Positions 33,388 to 42,744 of a DNA stretch of 63,314 nt are shown here, one piece after another. The stretch covers positions 1-63,314 of the forward strand of contig CAIQHB010000024.1 of the NCBI GenBank assembly GCA_903871465.1, read 5' to 3'. The translations under genes and the position numbers were made by a program. The stretch comes from an uncultured Methanosarcinales archaeon. GTDB lineage: Archaea > Halobacteriota > Methanosarcinia > Methanotrichales > Methanotrichaceae. The notes under the pieces were generated by a model. It did not search any database and was not told the origin of the DNA. It saw only the letters and a list, made by a program, of their open reading frames with translations. Every line of letters begins with the position of its first letter. Positions within the stretch are counted from its first letter, which is position 1.

Positions 33388-36300
33388 ATGAGGGATGTAG
33401 TGAGATCCGCCGAGAAGGATACGACCGATCGCCACCGATTGGAGGAGACGCCGGAGGGGCAAGAGAATTATCTGAAGACCGTATTCAATTCCGTCCAGAT
33501 AGGATTACTAATTATCGATCCCGAGACCCATTTGATCTTTGACGTTAACCCAAAAGTTGCTGAACTGATTGGGTTAGAACGGAGCAAGATAATTGGTTCC
33601 GTCTGTAACCTGTTTATCTGTCCGGCCGAGGCAGGAAAGTGCCCTATTACCGATCTCGGACAGAATATCGATAATTCCGAACGTATTCTTCTGAAGGCCG
33701 ATGGAAGCCGCTTACCCATCCTGAAAACCGTGATTCACATCACAATAGAGGGCCACGACTATCTTCTTGAGAGTTTCTTAGATATCAATGATCGCAAAAT
33801 CATAGAGGGCGAACTGCAGGAGTCGGAAGCCAAGTTCAAAGATCTGGCCGAACGGGCACTGGTCGGTATATACCTTATCCAGGACGGTATTTTCAAGTAC
33901 GTCAACCCCAAGTTCGCAGAAATCCACGGCTACAGCGTGGATGAGATGCTTGGTGTGATGGGGCCAAAGGATGTCATATACTCGGATGATTGTCCGGTAG
34001 CAGATGAAAACATAAGGAAGCGTCTCTGCGGGGAGTCTCAATCCATCCGTTATGAAACCAGGATTGTGACCAAGAATGGAGATATAAGATCTGTGGAACT
34101 TTACGGGTCCAGGACCCTATTTCAGAGTAGACCCGGCGTTGTCGGGACTGCGTTGGACACCACAGAACGCAAACTTGTTGAGGAAGAGCTGACTAGTGAG
34201 AAAGAAAGGCTGGAGTCGGTCACCCAAAGCATTGGGGCAGGGATGGCAGTAATATCCAGGGATTACAGGACGGTCTGGGCCAACAAGGTTCTTACGGATA
34301 TCTTCGGCGAGTGTGTGGGAAAGGTCTGCTATGCTCACTATAACCAGCAAGAAGAGATATGCTCTGGATGTGGGGCCAGAGAGATCTTCGAGGGTGGAAG
34401 AGAGAAGATGGTTCATGAGCAGATGGGAAGCGACTCTGCAGGTAACACCATCTGGTCTCAGATCATTGCTACCCCCATCAGGGACAGAGGAGGGAATATC
34501 ACTTCCGCTCTGGAACTGGTCGTGCCCATCACAGAACGCAAGCAGGCAGAAGAGGCGATCGGCGAGAGTCATAATCGTCTAACTGATATTCTGGATGGCC
34601 TTGATTCTTTGGTTTATGTTGCGGATTTCAATTCTTACGAGCTATTGTTCCTCAATAAATATGGTCGTAAGATATGGGGTGAAGTGCAGGGGCGAAAATG
34701 TTGGCAGGTCTTTCAAAAAGGCCAAAAAGGCCCATGTTCATTTTGCACGAATGATAAACTAGTGTCTGATGCCGGAATCTCGACCGGAGTATGCCAGTGG
34801 GAGTTTCAAAATACGGTTAACGGTAGATGGTATGAGTGCCGGGATCAAGCGATCCCATGGACCGGCAAGAAGCTGGTTCGTATGGAAATCGCCACAGACA
34901 TCACCGCGCGCAAGCGGGCTGAAGAAGATTTGTTGGAAGCAAAGCTTGCCGCGGACGAGAGCCAGGCCCAGTATGAACAGGTCGTATCGATGATATCCGA
35001 TATCGTCTGGCGATATGATGTCGATCTCCAGGGACAGTTTGTCGCCTCCTACATCTCACCGGTTGCGGACAGGATGCTGGGATTACCCGATGGAACCATC
35101 GGGAATAGCTTTGACAAATTTTTCTCTTATGTTCATCCCGATGACTTGCCAGCTGTGCAGAAGGTGCTCTACGAAGCGATAAGCGTGCTTGCGAAAAAAT
35201 ACGCCACGGATTTTCGACTGCGAACGGCCGATGGCACGACGATTTGGGTCCGAGCCAGGGGTTCGGTCTATTCCCAGCCAGACGGCAAAATCACCGCCTT
35301 TGGAACCACAAGCGATATCACCGAAAGCAAGCGGGCAGAAGAGGCGCTAAGGCTAGGCGAAGAGAAATACCGCACTCTCTACAATAATATGCAGGAGGCT
35401 GTGGCCTTACATGAGCTTGTTTGTGATGAAATTGGACAGGCAGTTGAATACCGAATCGTAGACGTGAATCCCATGTTTGAGTCTATCATCGACACAACGA
35501 GAGATACGATCATCAATAAGATATCGACTGAGGCTTATGGCACATCTCTTCCTCCCTACCTGTCTGAATACTCTGCAGTTGTTCATAGTGGCATTCCCAT
35601 CCATTTTGAAACATTTTTTCCGCCTTTGAACAAGTATTTTGAGATTTCAGCATCTCCTTGGGGCCAGAATGGATTTGCCACCATCTTCAGCGATATCACC
35701 GAGCGCAAGCGGGCAGAGGAAGCCTTGCGGGAAGCAAACCTTGCTATTGAGGCAAGCCGGGCTCAGTATGAGCAGGTCGTCTCAAGGATATCCGATATCG
35801 TCTGGAGCTATAATGTCAATGCCAAAGGCGAGCTCATTGGCTCCTACATTTCTCCGGTTGCGGACAGGATGCTGGGATTACCGTTTGGAACCATCAGGAA
35901 CAACTTCGACAAATATCTATCTTATGTTCATCCCGATGATTTGCCGGCTGTGCAGGATTCGCTTTCCAATTTGATAAAAACTCTTGGCATAGACTTAACA
36001 AATGAATGTCGTATGCTCAAGGCCGATGGCACGACGATTTGGGTCCGTGCCAAGAGTTCAGCATCCTCCCTGCCGGACGGCGGAATCACCGCCGTTGGAA
36101 TCTCAAGCGATATCACCGAGAGCAAGAATGCAGAGTTAGAGCTGCAGGAGTCGAAGCAGCGATTGTCCAATATCATTGATTTCCTGCCTGACGCCACATT
36201 CGCTATAGATAAAGCTGGAACGGTAATCGCCTGGAACAGGGCTATCGAAGAGATGACTGGTATTGGCAGGAACGATATGATCGGGCAGAGCGACTATGCC

Positions 36301-39300
36301 TATGCAGTTCCCTTCTACGGCCTTCGAAAGCCGATGTTGATGAATCTCCTCGACAAAAATGAAGATGAGATCGCCTCCAATTATCAGTATGTGCAAAAGG
36401 GAGGAAACGCTCTCTATGCCGAAACATTTACATCCACATTGCGCCAGGGCAAAGGCGCGCATGTTTGGATAACGGCAGGGCCGATCTTTGATGCTCTAGG
36501 AAACAGAATAGGTGCCATAGAGTCCATTCGTGATATAACCGAGCGTAAATATGAACAAGACGAACTCAAGAACAACCTGAGATTCTTAGAAACTCTGATC
36601 GAAACAATCCCCAGCCCCATCTTCTTCACTGATAGACAGGGCCGATACCTGGGCTGCAACGATGCATTCGCCCGTCAGATTCTTGGTGTGTCTAAAGAGA
36701 ACATAATCGGCAAATCGGTCTTCGAATTGCCGGAATCGATACCTTCTGACCTGGCAGATCTGTATTACGAGCAGGACCAGAAGTTATTCCGAAAGCCAGG
36801 TGCACAGGCGTACGAAATGCAGGTGCAGAGCTTCACAGGTGATACGCGGGATTTTCTATTCACCAAAGCGACCTTCAAAAATCACATGGGAGATGTGGCG
36901 GGTATCGTCGGTGTGATGCTGGATGTAACAACGCGTAAGCAGGCCGAATTGAGTCTTGAGAGTTCCATAATACGCCAAAAGCGATTGAACGGGCTTATGC
37001 AGGATCTGCTAGCCTCAGCCAAATTGGAGCAGAAACTCAAAAAGATCACTGACGGAGTGGTGGAAGTCTTCGGGGCTGACTTCTGCCGCATTTGGATCAC
37101 CAGACCCGGAGACCTTTGCGAGGATGGCTGTAAACATGCATTGGTGACTGAAGGACCGCACGTCTGTCGTTATCGGGATAGGTGTCTCCATCTCCTTGCA
37201 AGTTCGGGACGGTACACGCACATAGACGGTGAAGGCCACAGGCGTGTGCCTTTTGGCTGCTACAAGATCGGACTGGTGGCGTCAGGAGTGGAAAACAAGT
37301 TTCTTACCAACGATGTGCAGAACGATCCGAGAGTTCACGATCACGAATGGGCAAAGGAGGCGGGGCTCGAATCGTTTGCTGGTTACCAGCTGCGTCCTCC
37401 AGATGGAGATGCCGTTGGTGTCCTGGCGCTTTTCAGTAAACAAAAAATCTCAAGCGAGGATGATGCCCAGCTTGAGGCCCTGAGCAATATGACCGCCCTA
37501 ATCATCCAGGCGGACCGAATAGATGAGGAGCTGCGGGCATCGAATCGCATCATCGAAGGGATCATCAATGCGATACCTGTTATGGTGTTCTGGAAGAATA
37601 AGGATCTCGTTTACATTGGCTGTAATGAGATATTCGCCCGTGATGCTGGCTATGCCGATCCGAAGGACGTAGTCGGCAAAGATGATTACCAGATGGTGTG
37701 GCGTGACCAGGCGGAATTATATCGCGCCGATGATCTCCAGGTCATCGAGAGCGGCCGATCCAAGTTGTTTATCGAGGAACCCCAGACGACACCCGATGGA
37801 AAGGTCATCGTTCTTCTTACGAGCAAGATACCTCTGAAGAGTTCAAAGGGAGAGGTCGTCGGAGTGCTCGGGATATATATGGATATCACCGAGCGCAGCA
37901 AGATGGAAACGGCGCTGCGAGACTCCAAAGAATATCTGGATAAGATAATCAATTCTATTGGCGATCCTATATTTGTCGTCGACAGGCAGCACCGTCATAC
38001 TCTGGTAAACGACGCTATGTGTGAACTGTCAAATCGCACTCGGGAAGATTTCATTGGCAAGACCCCCTACGATTTCTTCCCCAAGGAGCAGGTTGACGTC
38101 TTCGTGCAAAAGGATGAAGTCGTCTTTGAGACTGGAAAAGAGAGCGCAAATGAGGAAACAATTACGGATGCAAGAGGAGCCATTCGCACCGTAATAACCA
38201 AGAAGACCCTGTACACGGATGCTTCAGGGAACAAATCAATAGTTGGAATCATCATGGACATAACCGACCGCAAGAAGGCAGAGGAAAAGCTGAAGTCTGC
38301 TCACGATCAGCTGCTTGCGATCATAGATTTCCTGCCGGATGCAACTTTTGTTATCGATAAGGATGGCGTCGTAATAGCCTGGAACCGGGCCATTGAGGTT
38401 ATGACTGGGATTCAGGCCAAGGAAATTATGGGAAAAGGAGACTATGAGTATGCAATCCCCTTCTACGGCGAAAGGAGGCCTGTTTTAATCGATCTACTGC
38501 TCCGACAGGTGAAGGAAATCGAGGATAAATATGTCCGTATCGAGAGGAAAGATGAGGCTCTGGAAGGCGAGGCGTATATGCCAAACATGAACGCTGGATC
38601 CGTCTACCTCTATGGAAAAGCTGCAGCACTATACGATTCGACAGGAAATCTTTACGGCGCAATCGAGTCGATTCGCGATGTCACTGAGCGTAGGAATGCA
38701 GAACAGGTGAGGGAACGCCTGGTCAAGGAACTGGAATCCAAGAACGCTGAGATGGAGAGGTTTACCTACACCGTCTCCCATGACCTGAGATCGCCTCTAA
38801 TAACCGTGAGTGGTCTTGTGGGATTCCTTAAGTCCGACCTGGATAAAGGCAACATCACGCGCACTACCACATTTCTCGAGAGGATCACCAACGCCATAGC
38901 CAAGATGGATAACCTGCTCAAAGACACACTGGAGTTATCCCGCATAGGCAGGGTGGCTAATCCTCCCGAAAAAGTCGCCTTTGATGATATCGTCCAGGAT
39001 GCCCTGAGCCAGGTCCAGGAGCGTATAACGAAGAGCGGCACGAAGATTACTGTTGCAGAAGCCATGCCTGATGTGTTTGTGGACAAAATGAGGATCGCCG
39101 AAGTCATGGTGAACTTAATAGAGAACGGCATTAAGTACATGGGAGACCAGGCTCATCCTGAGATAGAGATCGGCCACCGAATAAAGGATGGCCAGTACAC
39201 ATTCTTCGTCAAGGACAATGGAATGGGCATTGATCCCAGCCAGTTTGATAAGGTCTTCGAACTTTTCTATAAGGTCAACGCTAAGAGCGAAGGAACCGGT

Positions 39301-39426
39301 GCAGGACTTGCTATAGTCAAAAGGATTATAGAAGTTCAAGGCGGTCGAATATGGGTAGAATCGGAGAACGGAATGGGCAGCACATTTTGCTTTAATTTGC
39401 CCCAACAACCTTCGAAAGGAGTTTAA
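33388..39426 (+). CDS. Giant soluble multi-PAS/GAF sensor histidine kinase
   Basis: 2012 residues, no membrane segment. About twelve PAS domains (approx. 25-138, 145-262, 272-385, 394-508, 525-648, 658-772, 790-912, 920-1052, 1062-1184, 1385-1502, 1512-1627, 1638-1766), most ending in the D-ITERK/ITESK linker. One GAF domain lies at about 1205-1375. The kinase core follows: H-box TVSHDLRSPL with His 1798, N-box VNLIENGIKYM, and G-boxes KDNGMGID and GTGAGLAIV. PAS 1, 3 and 4 have Cys pairs (CNLFICPAEAGKC, CSGCGA, CSFC) and GAF has at least six Cys, suggesting heme, Fe-S or metal binding. Two receivers follow directly, so it probably phosphorylates them. No strong ribosome site is seen at 33388. 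Signal unknown; redox or gas sensing is plausible. Confidence 0.9.
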   Translation: MRDVVRSAEKDTTDRHRLEETPEGQENYLKTVFNSVQIGLLIIDPETHLIFDVNPKVAELIGLERSKIIGSVCNLFICPAEAGKCPITDLGQNIDNSERILLKADGSRLPILKTVIHITIEGHDYLLESFLDINDRKIIEGELQESEAKFKDLAERALVGIYLIQDGIFKYVNPKFAEIHGYSVDEMLGVMGPKDVIYSDDCPVADENIRKRLCGESQSIRYETRIVTKNGDIRSVELYGSRTLFQSRPGVVGTALDTTERKLVEEELTSEKERLESVTQSIGAGMAVISRDYRTVWANKVLTDIFGECVGKVCYAHYNQQEEICSGCGAREIFEGGREKMVHEQMGSDSAGNTIWSQIIATPIRDRGGNITSALELVVPITERKQAEEAIGESHNRLTDILDGLDSLVYVADFNSYELLFLNKYGRKIWGEVQGRKCWQVFQKGQKGPCSFCTNDKLVSDAGISTGVCQWEFQNTVNGRWYECRDQAIPWTGKKLVRMEIATDITARKRAEEDLLEAKLAADESQAQYEQVVSMISDIVWRYDVDLQGQFVASYISPVADRMLGLPDGTIGNSFDKFFSYVHPDDLPAVQKVLYEAISVLAKKYATDFRLRTADGTTIWVRARGSVYSQPDGKITAFGTTSDITESKRAEEALRLGEEKYRTLYNNMQEAVALHELVCDEIGQAVEYRIVDVNPMFESIIDTTRDTIINKISTEAYGTSLPPYLSEYSAVVHSGIPIHFETFFPPLNKYFEISASPWGQNGFATIFSDITERKRAEEALREANLAIEASRAQYEQVVSRISDIVWSYNVNAKGELIGSYISPVADRMLGLPFGTIRNNFDKYLSYVHPDDLPAVQDSLSNLIKTLGIDLTNECRMLKADGTTIWVRAKSSASSLPDGGITAVGISSDITESKNAELELQESKQRLSNIIDFLPDATFAIDKAGTVIAWNRAIEEMTGIGRNDMIGQSDYAYAVPFYGLRKPMLMNLLDKNEDEIASNYQYVQKGGNALYAETFTSTLRQGKGAHVWITAGPIFDALGNRIGAIESIRDITERKYEQDELKNNLRFLETLIETIPSPIFFTDRQGRYLGCNDAFARQILGVSKENIIGKSVFELPESIPSDLADLYYEQDQKLFRKPGAQAYEMQVQSFTGDTRDFLFTKATFKNHMGDVAGIVGVMLDVTTRKQAELSLESSIIRQKRLNGLMQDLLASAKLEQKLKKITDGVVEVFGADFCRIWITRPGDLCEDGCKHALVTEGPHVCRYRDRCLHLLASSGRYTHIDGEGHRRVPFGCYKIGLVASGVENKFLTNDVQNDPRVHDHEWAKEAGLESFAGYQLRPPDGDAVGVLALFSKQKISSEDDAQLEALSNMTALIIQADRIDEELRASNRIIEGIINAIPVMVFWKNKDLVYIGCNEIFARDAGYADPKDVVGKDDYQMVWRDQAELYRADDLQVIESGRSKLFIEEPQTTPDGKVIVLLTSKIPLKSSKGEVVGVLGIYMDITERSKMETALRDSKEYLDKIINSIGDPIFVVDRQHRHTLVNDAMCELSNRTREDFIGKTPYDFFPKEQVDVFVQKDEVVFETGKESANEETITDARGAIRTVITKKTLYTDASGNKSIVGIIMDITDRKKAEEKLKSAHDQLLAIIDFLPDATFVIDKDGVVIAWNRAIEVMTGIQAKEIMGKGDYEYAIPFYGERRPVLIDLLLRQVKEIEDKYVRIERKDEALEGEAYMPNMNAGSVYLYGKAAALYDSTGNLYGAIESIRDVTERRNAEQVRERLVKELESKNAEMERFTYTVSHDLRSPLITVSGLVGFLKSDLDKGNITRTTTFLERITNAIAKMDNLLKDTLELSRIGRVANPPEKVAFDDIVQDALSQVQERITKSGTKITVAEAMPDVFVDKMRIAEVMVNLIENGIKYMGDQAHPEIEIGHRIKDGQYTFFVKDNGMGIDPSQFDKVFELFYKVNAKSEGTGAGLAIVKRIIEVQGGRIWVESENGMGSTFCFNLPQQPSKGV

Positions 39427-39864
39427 ATGGACAGACCTTTAGTGATACTGCTAGTGGAAGATAACGAGGATCACGCCATGCTGGTCACCCTGGCCCTAGA
39501 GGAAGTGAACATGGGTTATGGTCTCCATTGGGTCAAGAACGGAGAGGAGGCTATGGACTATCTATATCAAAAAGATATGTTTGCCAAAACTGAAGATAAC
39601 CCCAGGCCGGACTTGATATTGCTGGATTTGAGGCTCCCATTGATGGACGGCCACGAAGTTTTGAAGGCTGTAAAGGAGTCCTGCGATCTCAAAACAATTC
39701 CCGTGGTGATATTGACCTCTTCAGAAAACCAGGGCGATATTTCGAGAGCATATTCCAATTATGCCAACAGCTATCTGGTAAAACCCATGAGTTCTGATTT
39801 ATTAGTGAAGATGGTAGAGTCCCTGGGAGATTACTGGCTCAAATGGAACCGACATCCGGTATAA
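39427..39864 (+). CDS. Single-domain response regulator
   Basis: 145 residues: one CheY-like receiver of the Rcp1 type. Acidic pocket VEDNED (10-15), phospho-acceptor Asp 67 in LILLDLRLPLMDGHE, Thr/Ser switch ILTSSE (about 96-100), Lys 119 in YLVKP. There is no output domain, so it should act by protein contact or as a phosphate relay. ATG directly follows the kinase stop codon; AAGGAG lies seven bases upstream inside the kinase gene, so synthesis is tied to the kinase. Confidence 0.92.
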   Translation: MDRPLVILLVEDNEDHAMLVTLALEEVNMGYGLHWVKNGEEAMDYLYQKDMFAKTEDNPRPDLILLDLRLPLMDGHEVLKAVKESCDLKTIPVVILTSSENQGDISRAYSNYANSYLVKPMSSDLLVKMVESLGDYWLKWNRHPV

Positions 39865-39927
39865 TAAGGCAAATTAAAAAGTGGATAATTCTTGGCAAGA
39901 AGGGCATAGGTCGCAGGAGGAGAGCAA

Positions 39928-41097
39928 ATGGATAATATCAACAAAGTGGAAGAACAAAAAATGGAATCTGGTGTGTTGAAGACGACCAACATTCTGGTGG
40001 TCGAGGATAATGATGATCATTTTCTTATAGTTCAGTTGATCTTTGAGCAAGACGGACCGAGCTGGAAGATACACCGGGCCGCCTCCATCGGAGAGGCACA
40101 TAGATGGATAGATGATCACCGTGGCCAGGACTTCTTGATCATCTCCGATTACCGCCTTCCAGATGGAGTTGGCCTGGACCTGATCAAGGGAGCAGAACAG
40201 CCGGAGGATCTGACTTATCCTTTCATTATCATGACCGGAGTTGGGTCGGAGAAGCTGGCAGTTTTGGCTATGCAATCTGGGGCCATGGACTACGTAGTGA
40301 AAGGGGATGACCTCTACCGGCTACCTCAGGTGGCCGTGTCGGTCCTGAATAGGTGGGCGAGAATTACCGAGCGTCGGCGATCAGAGACGGACCTGATCGA
40401 GTATGTCAACAACCTGGAGAAGTCCAGTTCCAGCCTGGATGAGTTCATCGATAGGATCGCTCAGTACCTGGATACCACCTTGACCTCGGATCACGAGTTC
40501 AATCGTCAGCACATAGTGGACTTCAAGAACAAAGTCGCCAATAGCAAGCGTGAGGGGCCCGGTACTCAGAGCCAGGGAATGAGCAGCAATGCCCTGGACC
40601 TGCTCTCCAAGGAGGGGCTCGACGGAGCTATGATGGTGGTCAATCTGGAGCTCCAGAAGAATCCGCTGAGTTGGGAAGCGCTGGGTGCTAAAGCGGATAT
40701 TCTGTACCTTCTGGAGAAGTATCCGCAAGCGATGAATGCCTGCATCCAGGCCCTGGAAATAAACCCCCTGAATGCTCTGGCCTGGAACACCAAAGGCAAC
40801 GTGCTCTACAAACTCAAAAGATATGACGAGGCCATAGATTGCTATGACAGAGCCATTGAGATATCTCCCTTCTTCCCGAAGTCATGGTACAACAAGAAGC
40901 TTGCTCTGGAGGTACAGCTCAAGAAGTCTATGAAAAGTATGTCTCTACGGCAGCCTCCTGCAGATAAGAACAACAGCAAGGGATCAGGCGATGGCAAAGG
41001 GTCCGGAGACGGCAAAGGGTCTGGAGACGGCAAAGGATCAGGTGATGGCAAAGGGGGCGATGGAACCCTCAGAGTGGGAATAGGACGCATAAGATAG
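39928..41097 (+). CDS. Response regulator with receiver, helical linker and TPR output
   Basis: 389 residues. Receiver at about 20-140: acidic pocket VEDNDD, phospho-acceptor Asp 74 in IISDYRLPDGVGLD, Thr in FIIMTGVGS, Lys in YVVKGDD. A long helical linker (about 145-215) leads to TPR repeats (about 225-330, AWNTKGNVLYKLKRYDEAID). A Gly/Ser/Asp/Lys tail contains four GSGDGK units. GGAGGAG precedes the ATG. Output should be protein-protein, since no DNA-binding domain exists. Together with the kinase and the lone receiver it forms a three-gene phosphorelay. The second receiver resembles those of methanogen RR proteins with C-terminal non-DNA outputs. Confidence 0.9.
   Translation: MDNINKVEEQKMESGVLKTTNILVVEDNDDHFLIVQLIFEQDGPSWKIHRAASIGEAHRWIDDHRGQDFLIISDYRLPDGVGLDLIKGAEQPEDLTYPFIIMTGVGSEKLAVLAMQSGAMDYVVKGDDLYRLPQVAVSVLNRWARITERRRSETDLIEYVNNLEKSSSSLDEFIDRIAQYLDTTLTSDHEFNRQHIVDFKNKVANSKREGPGTQSQGMSSNALDLLSKEGLDGAMMVVNLELQKNPLSWEALGAKADILYLLEKYPQAMNACIQALEINPLNALAWNTKGNVLYKLKRYDEAIDCYDRAIEISPFFPKSWYNKKLALEVQLKKSMKSMSLRQPPADKNNSKGSGDGKGSGDGKGSGDGKGSGDGKGGDGTLRVGIGRIR
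40981..41052 (+). repeat. Four tandem 18-base units in the RR-TPR tail
   Basis: Units start at 40981, 40999, 41017 and 41035; each encodes GSGDGK. Only third-codon or wobble changes separate them, so selection keeps the peptide. The tail is predicted disordered. Confidence 0.9.
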
Positions 41098-41152
41098 GTC
41101 GCTCAAAACAATATTCCGAGGCTTTACATCCGTTCCGGTGCTCTGAGGCGGC

Positions 41153-41185
41153 CTCTGGCAACTTTTGCCAGAGCCTGGCTTTTTT
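41153..41185 (+). terminator. Terminator of the kinase-regulator operon
   Basis: CTCTGGCA / TGCCAGAG form a perfect 8-bp stem (loop ACTTT), followed by CCTGGC and six T. Confidence 0.8.
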
Positions 41186-41248
41186 CCATCCTTGTCTGCT
41201 GCAATTTATTCTCGTCGATCCGATGATATGCATCGACCTGAAATTCGA

Positions 41249-41458
41249 TCAATCGGTTCCGATCATCACATTGGTGGCTTTTATTACTGCATAAACCTCT
41301 TTTCCCTCTTTCAGATCCAGAGATTCTGCTGAGGTCTTGGTGATTACAGAGACTATCGAGTCGCCCCCGGGAAGCAATATTGTCACTTCAGTGTCGATCG
41401 GACCCTTAACAATGCTGTGTATCGTTCCTCTCAGGATATTACGTGCGCTGATCTTCAT
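41249..41458 (-). CDS. Molbindin (single Mop/TOBE domain)
   Basis: 69 residues covering exactly one Mop domain: MKISARNILRGTIHSIVKG, then TEVTILLPGGDSIVSVITK, then LKEGKEVYAVIKATNVMIG. Molbindins assemble into rings that bind molybdate or tungstate oxyanions and buffer the cell supply. This fits the molybdopterin enzyme at 2510 and mobB at 62531. GAGGCC is a weak ribosome site about seven bases before ATG 41458. A free-standing protein, not part of a ModE or ModC fusion. Confidence 0.92.
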   Translation of the reverse strand: MKISARNILRGTIHSIVKGPIDTEVTILLPGGDSIVSVITKTSAESLDLKEGKEVYAVIKATNVMIGTD

Positions 41459-41681
41459 ATTTATGGCCTCTCAATTTGTGCTGGAATGTTCAATTTAGAG
41501 ATGTGTGCGCTTGCTACAGTATTAGCCTTTGCGCTTTGGATTCAGGGGGTGCAGGGTTAGGCGTATTCATGAATTCCATGGAGGCCGAATTAAATGCGGA
41601 CGAAGAATATAAATATCGAGACGCAGTATGTGATTTCAGAAATTCAGGATCAGTCAGCAATTGCGCTCGAAGCTCAAAAAT

Positions 41682-42158
41682 ATGATCAAATCCGGTGACC
41701 AATTCATTGCAGGCCGCTCAGGCGGCGTGGTTGGGGCAATTGTTCCCTGGCACGGGGCATTTGCAGGCGTAGCACCTGCCCATATCTTCTATGCAGCAGG
41801 TACTCGTGACCTGCGCCTAGGGAATCTTGCCTGCAAGGTGGCTTACATTCCGAATGACGCAGATCTGGCCTTTTTTCCCATATTGGGCGCCTGCCAGCCC
41901 ACGGAACTTGGCAAGCCTCATCTTGGCGATGTCGAGCTGAAAAATGCCAGGCACAGCATGCGCTGCAGAATCTCCGACACATCCTGGTCCATTGCCTATG
42001 TTGTCCTGCCGCCCGGCAACCTTCCGGGTCCCGGAGATAGCGGCTCCCCTCTGGTGCAGGACGGAAAAGTGGTTGGCTTGCTGCTATCTCTCAATATGCA
42101 CACCTGGAAGGGAATTGCCATATCTGCGGAGATGATCAAACGGGAGATGCAGGCTTAA
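41682..42158 (+). CDS. Small cytoplasmic trypsin-like serine protease
   Basis: 158 residues from ATG 41682; TTG 41661 is an alternative. No signal peptide or membrane helix. The chymotrypsin-fold triad is visible in the right order: His 34 (VAPAHIF), Asp 61 (NDADLAFF), Ser 120 (PGPGDSGSPLVQDGKVVGLL). The GDSGSP motif is classic, and VVGLLLSLN forms the following strand. It lacks PDZ or other domains, so it is much smaller than HtrA. It may be a housekeeping or self-processing protease, or a viral-type or defence-linked domain. A TATA box (AATATAAATATC, about 41607-41618) supports expression. Confidence 0.75.
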   Translation: MIKSGDQFIAGRSGGVVGAIVPWHGAFAGVAPAHIFYAAGTRDLRLGNLACKVAYIPNDADLAFFPILGACQPTELGKPHLGDVELKNARHSMRCRISDTSWSIAYVVLPPGNLPGPGDSGSPLVQDGKVVGLLLSLNMHTWKGIAISAEMIKREMQA

Positions 42159-42220
42159 TTCCTGTCCTGTCTTTCCTTATCCTATAATTTTATTAACGAT
42201 TACGACCACTATTATTTACT

Positions 42221-42628
42221 ATGTCTCTAAAAGAAGATATTCTCAAGGTCATGGGTGGCGAGCATGTGGCGGCGATTGCCACTGTACAGGAAGGCAAGCC
42301 TGCCGTGAGATTCATGGCCCTGGTGGGTCTGGGCGATCTGAGTCTGGTTGGAGCTACCATGAAAGGCACTCGCAAAGTCGAGCAAATTAAAAGGAATCCT
42401 GAAGTTGCCCTTTCCATCTGGTCCGGCAAGAACTATGCAGATCCCTATGTGACGATCTTGGGTAAGGCCCGGGTTCATGACGACCTGGAGACGAAAAAGA
42501 AATTCTGGGACCCGAAGCTCGAACAGTATTTCAAGACGCCGGAGAACCCGGATTATGTGGTTATTACGATCGCTCCGCGGAGTATCGAGTACTATCACGA
42601 CATGACCATGGATGTCTGGCAAGGCTAA
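42221..42628 (+). CDS. Pyridoxamine 5'-phosphate oxidase-like FMN-binding protein
   Basis: 135 residues: a split-barrel flavin fold (HVAAIATVQEGKPAVRFMAL, LVGATMKGTRKVEQIKRNPE, YVTILGKARVHDD, end YYHDM). Such small archaeal proteins bind FMN or F420 and act as oxidoreductases, or as general stress proteins; true PNPOx activity is not shown. A TATA-like TATAATTTTAT starts about 40 bases before ATG, so the leader is short or absent. Confidence 0.85.
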   Translation: MSLKEDILKVMGGEHVAAIATVQEGKPAVRFMALVGLGDLSLVGATMKGTRKVEQIKRNPEVALSIWSGKNYADPYVTILGKARVHDDLETKKKFWDPKLEQYFKTPENPDYVVITIAPRSIEYYHDMTMDVWQG

Positions 42629-42744
42629 CATCCGGATCCTTTTTTTTGAGATAATGACATCCTTCTTATTGAATCAAAATACTATCCATCGATGTATTGA
42701 CTGTCTTGTCAAAGTATTTATGTCAAGGGAGCAATTCATCTCTG

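Noticed and set aside
33388-41097. FilI/FilR-type acyl-homoserine-lactone signalling system of Methanothrix
   Set aside because: Kinase followed by receivers is similar in outline, but this kinase lacks a membrane or extracellular sensor part, so the name cannot be justified from sequence.
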